Source: Phyllobacterium myrsinacearum (GTDB lineage Bacteria > Pseudomonadota > Alphaproteobacteria > Rhizobiales > Rhizobiaceae). From it: 64,000 nucleotides of DNA. Shown here piece by piece: positions 9,418-17,873 of the stretch. Every line of letters starts with the position of its first letter. The first letter of the stretch is position 1. The notes beneath the pieces were generated by a model. It did not search any database and had not been told where the DNA came from. It saw only the letters and a program-made list of their open reading frames with translations. Location: contig NZ_PVBT01000003.1 in assembly GCF_002980555.1 (NCBI RefSeq), forward strand, positions 1-64,000, given 5' to 3'. The translations under genes were made by a program, and so were the position numbers.

Positions 9418-10401
9418 ATGCTCAGCCGCTTCTTCGGTCCCCGCCGCCACGAACTCAACGAATTGTCGGAACAGCAGCTCCTCGCGCTCGCCATTTCATC
9501 GGAAGAAGACGATGCGCGGATCTACCTTGCCTATGCCGACGGGCTGCGGGACGATTTCCCGCAAAGCGCCAAAGTCTTCGAGGACATGGCGGAGGAGGAA
9601 AACCTGCACCGGCAGGCGCTCATCGACATGCACCGCGAGCGCTTCGGCGACCGCATTCCACTGATCCGGCGCGAACATGTGCGCGGCTATCTCGAACGCA
9701 AACCGGACTGGCTGGTACGGCCGCTCGGCATCGACAAAGTGCGCGAGATGGCGGAAAAAATGGAGGAACAGGCCTATCGCTTCTACACGGAAGCGGTGAA
9801 GCTGGTCAGCGACGCCTCGACGCGCAAACTGCTCGGGGATCTTGCCATTGCCGAGAAAACCCATGAATCGCTGGCGCACCGGCTGGGCGAGCAGCACACG
9901 CCGGATGCGGTGCAGCAGGACGAGAAGCTGACGGAAAAGCGGCAGTTCCTTCTGACCTATGTCCAGCCGGGGCTGGCGGGGCTGATGGATGGCTCCGTCT
10001 CGACACTTGCGCCGATTTTTGCAGCGGCCTTTGCAACCCAGGACACCTGGCAGACATTTCTCGTCGGCCTCTCCGCCTCGCTCGGCGCCGGCATCTCGAT
10101 GGGTTTCACCGAAGCCGCCCATGATGACGGCAAACTGTCCGGGCGCGGATCGCCGTTGAAGCGCGGTCTTGCCAACGGCCTGATGACGGCGATCGGCGGC
10201 CTGGGCCATGCCCTGCCCTATCTGATCCCGGATTTCTGGACGGCCACGACGATCGCCGCACTGGTGGTTTTTGTCGAGCTTTGGGCGATTGCCTATATCC
10301 AGCACAAATATATGGAAACGCCGTTCTTCCGGGCAGCGATACAGGTGGTGCTGGGCGGCAGCCTCGTCCTGGCCACGGGCATTCTCATCGGCAATGCGTG
10401 A
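9418..10401 (+). CDS. mbfA: Membrane-bound ferritin-like iron exporter MbfA (erythrin-VIT1 fusion)
   Basis: MbfA exports iron and protects against iron and peroxide stress. Residues 1-155 are an erythrin/ferritin-like four-helix di-iron domain with paired acidic motifs (SSEEDDARIYL, MAEEENLHR, MEEQAYRFY, AEKTHESL). Residues 160-327 are a VIT1-like membrane domain with DGSVSTLAPIFAAAF and GISMGFTEAAHDDG. The 327-residue length fits the family. The start has AGGA seven bases upstream. The perfect Irr box predicts induction when iron is plentiful. A strong intrinsic terminator follows at 10448, so the gene is monocistronic. Confidence 0.95.
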   Translation: MLSRFFGPRRHELNELSEQQLLALAISSEEDDARIYLAYADGLRDDFPQSAKVFEDMAEEENLHRQALIDMHRERFGDRIPLIRREHVRGYLERKPDWLVRPLGIDKVREMAEKMEEQAYRFYTEAVKLVSDASTRKLLGDLAIAEKTHESLAHRLGEQHTPDAVQQDEKLTEKRQFLLTYVQPGLAGLMDGSVSTLAPIFAAAFATQDTWQTFLVGLSASLGAGISMGFTEAAHDDGKLSGRGSPLKRGLANGLMTAIGGLGHALPYLIPDFWTATTIAALVVFVELWAIAYIQHKYMETPFFRAAIQVVLGGSLVLATGILIGNA

Positions 10402-10447
10402 TGGCCGGTGGCTGCGAATTTGCCCTGGCGGCGAATCAGAATTCACA

Positions 10448-10478
10448 AAACCCGGTGGTTAACACCGGGTTTCTTTTT
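10448..10478 (+). terminator. Rho-independent terminator of mbfA
   Basis: AAACCCGGTG and CACCGGGTTT form a perfect 10-bp stem with a five-base loop (GTTAA), followed by a T-rich tract (TTTCTTTTTGG). It lies 46 bases past the mbfA stop. Confidence 0.9.
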
Positions 10479-10650
10479 GGCTTTTCAACCGGAAAATGAT
10501 GCCCTGCCTCAGGTGTTAAAGCTAATTTTCCATGAATTCACCGGGCCTTAACCATCGGTATTCAGCAAGCGTTCATATTTATCGGTTAAATTTTAGCTAA
10601 ATGATCGCCAACCGATTTTTTCGGGCGATCGAGATTCAGGAAATGAAGAT

Positions 10651-10785
10651 ATGACTATGCTTGTTCAGCTGCGCGATACGCTTCGCGTCGTCCGTGAATT
10701 CATTGTACCGTCCTACCGGCCGGAACGCCATTACATGCGCGGCCCCGGCCCCGCCTGTGCACAGCGCAACCACGGTCAGGCATGA
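10651..10785 (+). CDS. Possible 44-residue protein of unknown function
   Basis: This short ORF reads MTMLVQLRDTLRVVREFIVP and then a basic, proline-containing tail with one cysteine. A possible ribosome binding site (CAGGAAATGAAG) lies just upstream, and an AT-rich leader with an imperfect hairpin (10603-10630) precedes it. Its stop codon overlaps the 3' end of the monooxygenase gene on the opposite strand by about 10 bp. I recognise no family. It is proposed because the start signals are good and no other gene explains the 370 bp between mbfA and 10776; codon evidence on 44 residues is weak. Confidence 0.4.
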   Translation: MTMLVQLRDTLRVVREFIVPSYRPERHYMRGPGPACAQRNHGQA

Positions 10786-11123
10786 TGGTAAACGCGCGCG
10801 TCAGACGGAGCCTCATCACGGGCTCGCAAGCCATAGTCACGCATAACAGCCGCAATCCGCAGCCGGTAACCGGCAAAGATTTCGGCGCGGCCTGCGCTCT
10901 GGGCAGCGCGATGTTCCTCGGTCTGGCGCCAAGCCGCAACTGAGGCTTCGTCACGCCAGAACGACAGGGAGAGATAACGGTTCTCGTTGGCAAGACTGCG
11001 GAACCGTTCGACGGAAATGAAGCCGTCCATCTTTTCCAGAAGCGGGCGCAGATTCGCCGCCCGCTCGAAATAATCGCCCTCGTGGCCTTCCCTCGGCTCC
11101 ACTTCGAAAATCACAGCAATCAT
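10776..11123 (-). CDS. ABM-type (antibiotic biosynthesis monooxygenase fold) protein
   Basis: This 115-residue dimeric alpha/beta-barrel protein has the standard ABM outline: MIAVIFEVEP, then GHEGDYFE, MDGFISVERFRS, YLSLSFWRDEASVAAWR and the H in EEHRAAQ. The fold covers quinone/haem-type monooxygenases and many proteins of unknown chemistry; in Rhizobiales close relatives are usually annotated only by domain. It overlaps the upstream NIPSNAP-like gene by 4 bp (ATGA), so the two are translationally coupled and probably act together. Confidence 0.85.
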   Translation of the reverse strand: MIAVIFEVEPREGHEGDYFERAANLRPLLEKMDGFISVERFRSLANENRYLSLSFWRDEASVAAWRQTEEHRAAQSAGRAEIFAGYRLRIAAVMRDYGLRARDEAPSDARVYHHA

Positions 11124-11449
11124 CGGATCAGCCCTCCATTGTTTCCAGTAACCCGGCGCAGGAACGTGCGGTCCTCGCGGCGGATGAATTTCCGTTCGCG
11201 TGAAAATTCGTAATTGGCGCGGCCCAGCGGATCGTCCGTCAGTTTTGCGCGGTAGGCCTCATAGGCCGCCAGATTCTCGATGGTGTAAATCCCGTAGGCC
11301 AATGTGGCCGAGCCCTCATGCGGAGCGAAATAGCCGATCAGATCGGCACCGCAGCGCGGGATCGCCTCGTTCCAGCTGCGTGCATAGTGTTCGAATGCAT
11401 CCTTCTGGTAGGGGTCGATCTCATATTGGATAATGCAGGTGATGCTCAT
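11120..11449 (-). CDS. NIPSNAP-family dimeric alpha/beta-barrel protein
   Basis: 109 residues beginning MSITCIIQYEIDPYQKDAF, with the family's Y-x-I-x-P segment, a central G-Y-F-x-P-H-E-G and a C-terminal R-F-I-R-R-E. NIPSNAP proteins share the ferredoxin-like dimeric barrel; their role in bacteria is largely unknown. The start at 11449 has AAAGGAG nine bases upstream and starts the domain; the longer frame adds 67 unrelated residues that run over the cysK terminator. It is the first gene of a two-gene unit with the ABM protein. Confidence 0.82.
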   Translation of the reverse strand: MSITCIIQYEIDPYQKDAFEHYARSWNEAIPRCGADLIGYFAPHEGSATLAYGIYTIENLAAYEAYRAKLTDDPLGRANYEFSRERKFIRREDRTFLRRVTGNNGGLIR

Positions 11450-11532
11450 GACGGCCGCTCCTTTGCGTGGACTGGCCTGTTTTAGAGCCGCCGGATCACC
11501 CGATGCTTCGATGACGGCCGAACTGTCATGAC

Positions 11533-11580
11533 TGAAAACAATCAGCCCCGCCGCGCATTTGGCGCGCGGCGGGGCTGATT
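11533..11580 (-). terminator. Rho-independent terminator of cysK
   Basis: A 17-bp perfect stem (arms 11540-11556 and 11564-11580, beginning AATCAGCCCCGCCGCGC) with a seven-base loop lies 20 bases past the cysK stop. On the minus strand it is followed by TGTTTTC, giving a short T-run. The stem is strong enough to act in both directions. Confidence 0.85.
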
Positions 11581-11600
11581 GCAAAACAGTATCTGTTCTA

Positions 11601-12575
<975 letters not shown>

Positions 12576-12712
12576 GGAAATGCTCCCTCAATTGCTGTGG
12601 CAGCCATCTTATGGCGCAAGCTTGAAAATTCATAGTCGATCCCATGCATAAACAGCCCGATCACGGGAATTTCATGCCAATATGCATATCGTATTAGAAT
12701 AAAATTCTACGA

Positions 12713-13333
12713 TCAGGATGCCCGGCCGGCGATGGCCAGGGCGGCGCCCGCCATGCATGCGGCGGCGGTGCGGTTCAGCCGTTTCAGCGCGCGCGGCGAT
12801 TGCAGGAACCAGCGCGCCTTGGACGCAAGCGCGAGATAGGGCACCAGCACCACAAGCAGCGTCACAATCGTCACGCAGGCGAGCAGGGCATAATCGGCCG
12901 GGGTAATGGCGTGCAGATCGATCAGCGTCGGCGTCAGGGCGATGTAGAAGATCATGGTTTTGGGGTTGCCAAGGGTGACGGCAAGCCCGGAAAGCACGCT
13001 GGCAAGGGCCCCGCCGCTGCCGCGCCTGGCTTCAATCTTTTCGGCGGAGATTCCCGCGGTCCAGAAACTCCAGGCGAGATAGGTGAGATAGGCCACACCC
13101 GCCCATTTGATCAGCAGAAACAGTGTTCCGAAGGTCTGCGCCACCATGGAAAGACCGAGCACCACGGCCGTCAGATAGGTCAGATCGCCAAGGACGAGAC
13201 CAAGCGACATGAACAGGGCCGAGCGAAAACCGGAGCCGAGCGCCCGCGCGATGAGGGCGGTGAGACCAGGCCCGGGAATGGCGGCGGCAATGGCAAGGGC
13301 GCCCGAATAGGCGATGAAACCGGCAAGTGTCAT
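12713..13333 (-). CDS. LysE/RhtB-family amino-acid exporter
   Basis: A 206-residue inner-membrane protein with about six hydrophobic helices. The N-terminal A-IPGPGLTALIARALG-G and the central LGNPKT motif are diagnostic for the LysE/RhtB exporter family, which pumps out amino acids or related metabolites. The ATG at 13333 begins the family's usual N-terminus; the open frame upstream adds 20 basic residues that would disturb the first helix. A second paralogue is encoded at 39717-40352. Substrate unknown. Confidence 0.92.
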   Translation of the reverse strand: MTLAGFIAYSGALAIAAAIPGPGLTALIARALGSGFRSALFMSLGLVLGDLTYLTAVVLGLSMVAQTFGTLFLLIKWAGVAYLTYLAWSFWTAGISAEKIEARRGSGGALASVLSGLAVTLGNPKTMIFYIALTPTLIDLHAITPADYALLACVTIVTLLVVLVPYLALASKARWFLQSPRALKRLNRTAAACMAGAALAIAGRAS

Positions 13334-13427
13334 GATCACTCTCTGCGTGAAGTGTGTGCGGCGGGACAATACGCCGATTTTCCGCGCAGGCAATCGGGTT
13401 TGAATGTTTGTGCTTTGAAGGCCGAAT

Positions 13428-13817
13428 TCAGTGGGCCGGATTGTAAAAACTCATGTAAATCACCTTCAAATACTCGTAGAAGTCAGGGTTTTTTACAACG
13501 GCAGAATACGGCGCACAGCGCGTAACCGCACGAACCGCACTTTCGGCTAACAGGCCAAAAGCCTTATCCTTTGATCGGCTCTGAATTTCCGGCTTGCCAA
13601 TGATGGTGCCATCTTTTGCCAACCGAATTATCACTGTGACGACGGACGTATCGTCCTTGTTCATATCGGGTTTGTTCCAGCAAGCTTGCACACTGGCCCT
13701 CAGTTCTTTGACAACCGCGGCAAAACGCGAATCAACCAGCTTCCTATCCTCCGCACGAACCGGCACGGTTGCCATCAAAAGTGAAAAACACGCTGCACCT
13801 GCAATCCGTCCGACCAT
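13428..13817 (-). CDS. Secreted TolA C-terminal-like protein
   Basis: 129 residues with a signal peptide (hydrophobic core IAGAACFSLLMATVPV, cleavage likely at VRA-ED) and a mature domain with QACWNKPD, then VTVIIRLAKDGTIIGKP and AVRAVTRCAPYS. This CW-(N)-P ... V-x-L-x-x-DG-x-(I/V)-x-x-P ... A-(L/V)-RA-x-x-x-CxP(Y) pattern is that of the TolA C-terminal (TonB-C-like) domain. It lacks the long coiled coil and membrane anchor of TolA. The ATG at 13817 has GAGGGA eight bases upstream. It follows the hydroxyproline dehydratase gene by 12 bp. A periplasmic partner-binding role is inference. Confidence 0.72.
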   Translation of the reverse strand: MVGRIAGAACFSLLMATVPVRAEDRKLVDSRFAAVVKELRASVQACWNKPDMNKDDTSVVTVIIRLAKDGTIIGKPEIQSRSKDKAFGLLAESAVRAVTRCAPYSAVVKNPDFYEYLKVIYMSFYNPAH

Positions 13818-13829
13818 GGTCACTTCCCT

Positions 13830-14834
13830 CTAGAGAACCAGAAACCCCTGTCCGAGCGGATCATCGTCTTCCACGATGAACTCCGCCTTGCCGCTGTAAT
13901 AGGCGTGGCCGGAGACGCGCGCCGTAATGGCGTCGAACGGTCCCGCCCTGGTGAGCGAGGCGACAGCCCCGGCAAAGCGCGAGCCGACAATGCTTTCGAA
14001 AATCCGCGCTTCGGTGGCATGAATCTGGCCCTTGGCGTGCATGGCAGCCAGCCGCGCGGTCACACCCGACCCCGTCGGCGAGCGGTCGAGCTGCGCATCG
14101 GCGAAAATGCAGACATTTTTTGTCGGCGCCTCCGACCAGTTGTCGAGACCGTCGGTGAGGATGGAACCATAGAGGAAGGCAAGGTCGCTGTGATCCGGGT
14201 GCGTCAGCGGCACGGCATCTTTCACCGCTTCGGTGAGCAATGTCGCCGCCTCGATGAATTTGCGGGCGGGATCGCGGCCGAATTCAAGGCCGAACTGGCC
14301 GCAATGGGCGAGCGCGTAATAGGCGCCGCCATAGGCCACGTCGAACGTCACGTCGCCATAGGGCGGCAGATGGATGGTCCGGTCCCCGGCAAACAGAAAG
14401 GCCGGGACGCTTTCGAAGGACACGCTGGCGGATTTGCCGTCCTTCACCTCGACGGAAGCGACCACCATGCCGCAGGGGCATTCGATGCGGACCGTGGTGA
14501 CCGGCTCGACCTTCTCCACGAGGCCATAGTCGACGGCATAGCGGCCAAGCGCGATGATGGCGTGGCCGCACATGGTCGAATAGCCCTCATTGTGCATGAA
14601 CAGCACGGCAAGATCGGCGCCCGGCAGGTTCGGCTCGACCAGCAGCGCGCCATACATGTCGAAATGACCGCGCGGCTCGAACATCAGGATTTTGCGCAAG
14701 GCGTCGAGATTGTCCCTGACATAGGCGCGCTTTTCCAGGATCGTGCCCTTCGGCAGCGCGGGATAGCCGCCGGTGATGATGCGCAGGGGCTCGCCGCCCG
14801 TATGCATGTCGATGACGCTGAGCGGCGCGGCCAT
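13830..14834 (-). CDS. Proline-racemase-fold enzyme, probably trans-3-hydroxy-L-proline dehydratase
   Basis: The 334-residue protein belongs to the proline racemase superfamily. The first catalytic site is MCGH with C89; the second, normally SPCG, is SPTG with T254. Racemases and 4-hydroxyproline epimerases use Cys/Cys, while trans-3-hydroxy-L-proline dehydratases have Cys/Thr, so the dehydratase reaction (to delta1-pyrroline-2-carboxylate) is the better prediction. Its ATG overlaps the stop of the HAD gene (TGATG), so it is coupled to it. A proline-racemase annotation by homology would probably be wrong in function. Confidence 0.85.
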   Translation of the reverse strand: MAAPLSVIDMHTGGEPLRIITGGYPALPKGTILEKRAYVRDNLDALRKILMFEPRGHFDMYGALLVEPNLPGADLAVLFMHNEGYSTMCGHAIIALGRYAVDYGLVEKVEPVTTVRIECPCGMVVASVEVKDGKSASVSFESVPAFLFAGDRTIHLPPYGDVTFDVAYGGAYYALAHCGQFGLEFGRDPARKFIEAATLLTEAVKDAVPLTHPDHSDLAFLYGSILTDGLDNWSEAPTKNVCIFADAQLDRSPTGSGVTARLAAMHAKGQIHATEARIFESIVGSRFAGAVASLTRAGPFDAITARVSGHAYYSGKAEFIVEDDDPLGQGFLVL

Positions 14835-15490
14835 CAGGCAATGCCCAGAAGCGCGGGCAGCTTGCGCATGTCGTCAAAGAGGATGCCGCCCGCCGCGGCA
14901 AGCCCTTCGTGATCGGCGTGCTCGTCGCCGCAATAGGAAAACACCCGCATGCCGGCGGCCGTTCCCGCCGTTGTTCCCGCCACGCTGTCCTCGATCACCA
15001 CGGAGCGGGACGGCTCGAAACCCATCTGCTGCGCAGCGTGCAGGAACAGATCGGGAAAAGGCTTACCGCGCGCCACCATGGATGCACTGTAGAGCACATC
15101 GTGGAAATGGCCGATCAGGCCGGTTTTCCCGAGGGTCAGGTGCATTTTTTCCACATTGGCGGAAGAGGCCACGCAGTAGGAGAGTTGCGCGTCCTTCACG
15201 GCATCGATGACCGTTTCGATATGCGGGATGGCATCGACGCCGTTTTCGAAAATGACGGGAATGGCCTGATACCAGCGCTCGACAAAATCGTCGCCAAGCC
15301 TATAGCCTTGCGCCTCGACCTTCTCCTTCACCGCGCGCATCGGCATGCCGCAGAGGGTCTTGCGCGCCTCATCGAAGGTGATGGGATAGCCCGCGGCATT
15401 GAGCATCTTGATCAGGTGCCGATTGGCAAGGGCTTCGGTATCGACCAGGACCCCGTCACAGTCGAAAATCACCAGGTCGGGGCGTGTCAT
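14834..15490 (-). CDS. HAD-superfamily phosphatase (beta-phosphoglucomutase-like)
   Basis: 218 residues with all four HAD motifs: DCDGVLVDTE near the N-terminus (nucleophile Asp and acid/base Asp), SSAN (motif II), K in ARGKPFPD (motif III) and VIEDSVAGTTAG (motif IV). The helical cap between motif I and II places it with small phosphoglycolate/sugar-phosphate phosphatases (GmhB/YniC-like group). It sits 2 bp behind the PEP-mutase-like gene and overlaps the hydroxyproline dehydratase start by one base. The natural substrate is unknown. Confidence 0.88.
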   Translation of the reverse strand: MTRPDLVIFDCDGVLVDTEALANRHLIKMLNAAGYPITFDEARKTLCGMPMRAVKEKVEAQGYRLGDDFVERWYQAIPVIFENGVDAIPHIETVIDAVKDAQLSYCVASSANVEKMHLTLGKTGLIGHFHDVLYSASMVARGKPFPDLFLHAAQQMGFEPSRSVVIEDSVAGTTAGTAAGMRVFSYCGDEHADHEGLAAAGGILFDDMRKLPALLGIA

Positions 15491-15492
15491 GA

Positions 15493-16311
15493 TTAAATGT
15501 CCTTGTCTGCGTCCTGTGCGTAAAGCTTCTGCAGCTCCCCGAACGTCACGCCGGTTTTTGAAAATTCGAAGGTGCCCTTGTCAAGCACTTCGCGGGCCGC
15601 ATCGCGGATGGCGGTGAAGGCGGCGGTGGTCAGCCGCGGCCCGAGCGAAACGCGGCGCACGCCGGCGGATTTCAGCGCGCTGACACTCAATGACGCCGGT
15701 GCCAGAACACTGACAGGCTTCGACACGGCGGCACAGATGGTGCGGATGCTCTCGAGATCCGAAATGCCAGGCGCAAAAAGCACGTCGGCACCGGCCCGCT
15801 CGAACGCCTGCAGCCGCTTGATCGTGTCATCGAGATCGGCGCGGCCATGCAGGAAATTCTCGGCACGCGCCGTGAAGACAAAATCGCTCTTCAGCGCCCG
15901 CGCGGCTTCGGCCGCCGCATAGACGCGCTCGACCGCATGGTCGAAATCATAGATCGGCTTGTCCGGATCGCCGGAAAAATCCTCGATGGAGCAACCGGCA
16001 AGACCGGCGGCCTCGGCGGCGAAGATGGTCTCGCCGGCGCTGTCGGCGCTGTCGCCCTTGCCCTTTTCCAGATCACCGGAGATGGGCAGGTCCGTTGCCG
16101 CCACGAGATCGCGGCAATGCTGCATCATGACATCGAAGGTGACGCCGCCATCGGGCAGCGCGCGCGAAAAGGCAAAACCGGCGCTGCTGGTGGCCAGCGC
16201 CTTGAAGCCAAGCGAAGCCAGGAACCGGGTCGTGCCGGGATCCCATGGATTGGGCATCAGCAGAATTTCCGGCCCCTGATGCAGCTGACGGAAAAGCTTG
16301 CCCCTGTCCAT
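15493..16311 (-). CDS. Isocitrate lyase/PEP mutase-superfamily protein
   Basis: 272 residues forming a TIM-barrel of the ICL/PEPM family: N-terminal LLMPNPWDPGTTRFLASLGF, the metal-binding SGDLEKG region, and the SIEDFSGDP motif with conserved Glu-Asp. The short loop and lack of the ICL KKCGH motif exclude isocitrate lyase. Relatives act as oxaloacetate decarboxylases, methylisocitrate-type lyases or phosphonate mutases; this subgroup is widespread in soil proteobacteria without a settled substrate. It starts 15 bp after dut on the same strand. Confidence 0.85.
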   Translation of the reverse strand: MDRGKLFRQLHQGPEILLMPNPWDPGTTRFLASLGFKALATSSAGFAFSRALPDGGVTFDVMMQHCRDLVAATDLPISGDLEKGKGDSADSAGETIFAAEAAGLAGCSIEDFSGDPDKPIYDFDHAVERVYAAAEAARALKSDFVFTARAENFLHGRADLDDTIKRLQAFERAGADVLFAPGISDLESIRTICAAVSKPVSVLAPASLSVSALKSAGVRRVSLGPRLTTAAFTAIRDAAREVLDKGTFEFSKTGVTFGELQKLYAQDADKDI

Positions 16312-16326
16312 GTTGTCCTCCTGCGA

Positions 16327-16812
16327 CTACGACGTACCCGTTGACCCGAACCCTCCGGCACCGCGTGCCGTTTCGCTGGCATGCTGCCGTTCTTCAACCT
16401 CGAGCTGAACGACCGGCGCCAGCACGACCTGCGCGATGCGCATGCCGCGCTCGACGTAGAAGTCGTCATCTCCAAGATTGATCAGGATTACTTTTACCTC
16501 ACCCCGGTAGTCGGAATCAATGGTCCCCGGCGTGTTGAGGCAGGTAATTCCGTGCTTGAGGGCAAGGCCGGACCGCGGCCTCACCTGCGCTTCATAGCCC
16601 TGCGGGATCTCGAAGACGAGGCCGGTCGGCACCAGGGCCCTGCGGCCGGGCAAAAGCAGCAGCGGACGGTCCGCGGGCACGGCGGCGCGCAGGTCCATTC
16701 CGGCCGAGCCGGTGGTTTCATAGGCGGGCAAGTCAAGGTCCTGCCCATGCGGCAACCGGACAAGACCGAGAGCGGGATGCACGTGACGTGCGGAATCGGA
16801 TGATTGAGACAT
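16327..16812 (-). CDS. dut: dUTP diphosphatase
   Basis: Dut hydrolyses dUTP to dUMP and pyrophosphate, keeping uracil out of DNA and feeding dTMP synthesis. The trimeric dUTPase motifs occur in order: [36 protein letters not shown] and the flexible C-terminal [10 protein letters not shown] that closes the active site. The 161-residue length is normal. It is first in a same-strand run with the PEP-mutase-like and HAD genes. In related genomes dut often follows coaBC; here coaBC is 9 kb away. Confidence 0.97.
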   Translation of the reverse strand: MSQSSDSARHVHPALGLVRLPHGQDLDLPAYETTGSAGMDLRAAVPADRPLLLLPGRRALVPTGLVFEIPQGYEAQVRPRSGLALKHGITCLNTPGTIDSDYRGEVKVILINLGDDDFYVERGMRIAQVVLAPVVQLEVEERQHASETARGAGGFGSTGTS

Positions 16813-16974
16813 GAGACCACCTTTTTCACCAGTCCGCCGGATTGGTCAACTCACAAGATTTGTCCCGATCATTGTTTACACACAATCTCTTTCTAGCAGT
16901 GGCGGAGCCTGACGATTCCCAAGCGCGGCGCGACGCGCTATTGTCAGTCGCATCAAGAGTGAATCGGGTGAATC

Positions 16975-17784
16975 ATGTGTCGATGGGCAGCCTATCTCGG
17001 ACCTCAGCTTTATCTCGAAGATGTCATCGCCTCCCCATGCCATTCGCTGATCGCCCAGAGCCATGATGCGCATGAGGCCAAGACCCGCACCAATGGCGAC
17101 GGTTTCGGCGTTGCCTGGTATGGCGAGCGGCCGGAACCCGGCCTTTACCGCGATATCCTGCCCGCCTGGTCCGACCAGAATCTGAAGAGCCTGTCGCGGC
17201 AGATCCGGTCGCACCTGTTTCTCGCCCATGTGCGCGCCTCCACCGGCGGCGCGACCAGCCGGACCAATTGCCATCCGTTCGTCTCGGGTCAGTGGAGTTT
17301 CATGCATAACGGGCAGATCGGCCATTTCGACCGGCTGCGGCGCGGGCTGGAAGCCAAGCTCGACGATGCGCTCTATGTGCAGAAGCTGGGATCGACGGAT
17401 TCGGAGCTGATTTTCCTGCTGATGCTGCAATACGGCCTCGACAAGGACCCGGCACAATCGCTGGTGGAGACGGTCAACGTCATCACCGCCGAGGCGGAGC
17501 GCGCCGGCGTGCCGCCCTTCATCCGGCTGACGGCGGCGTTTTCCGACGGGTCACAGCTCTACGCGGTGCGCTACGCCACCGACCGCTTTGCCCCGACGCT
17601 CTATACGGCAACACTTTCGCCGAGCGCGGGCCTGTGCGTCGTCTCGGAGCCGCTGGACGGCGAGGCGGAAAACTGGATGCCGGTGCCGCCGAACAGTTTC
17701 GTCACGGTCAAGAACAGCAAACGCATCGCCATCGAGCCGTTCATGGCACAGGAAAAGTCCGGCCCGGTGCTGGAGAAAGCATAG
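16975..17784 (+). CDS. Class II glutamine amidotransferase (EgtC/YafJ-like)
   Basis: The 269-residue protein starts MCRWAAYLG, so after Met removal Cys is the N-terminal nucleophile of a GATase2 domain. Further conserved elements are TRTNGDGFGVAWYG, FLAHVRASTGG and NCHPF...MHNG. It is a stand-alone glutaminase-type domain as in EgtC (gamma-glutamyl hercynylcysteine hydrolase) or YafJ. No ergothioneine genes are adjacent, so the substrate is open. The start is fixed by the need for Cys at position 2. Confidence 0.9.
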   Translation: MCRWAAYLGPQLYLEDVIASPCHSLIAQSHDAHEAKTRTNGDGFGVAWYGERPEPGLYRDILPAWSDQNLKSLSRQIRSHLFLAHVRASTGGATSRTNCHPFVSGQWSFMHNGQIGHFDRLRRGLEAKLDDALYVQKLGSTDSELIFLLMLQYGLDKDPAQSLVETVNVITAEAERAGVPPFIRLTAAFSDGSQLYAVRYATDRFAPTLYTATLSPSAGLCVVSEPLDGEAENWMPVPPNSFVTVKNSKRIAIEPFMAQEKSGPVLEKA

Positions 17785-17873
17785 CTCCGCGACCGCAGCG
17801 TTCGACTAAAGACTAATTGCGCGCAACATGCCTTCGTCGGCATAGTTCATCCATCCTAGTGACCGGAAGAATT

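Noticed and set aside
10586-10600. TTAA-N7-CTAA, close to a CtrA-binding site
   Set aside because: One mismatch in an AT-rich tract, and no cell-cycle gene nearby.
12695-12709. TAGAA-N5-TTCTA dyad between cysK and the LysE gene, resembling an Irr box
   Set aside because: The spacer is five bases rather than three and the outer bases do not match; it also lies at the 3' end of the LysE gene.
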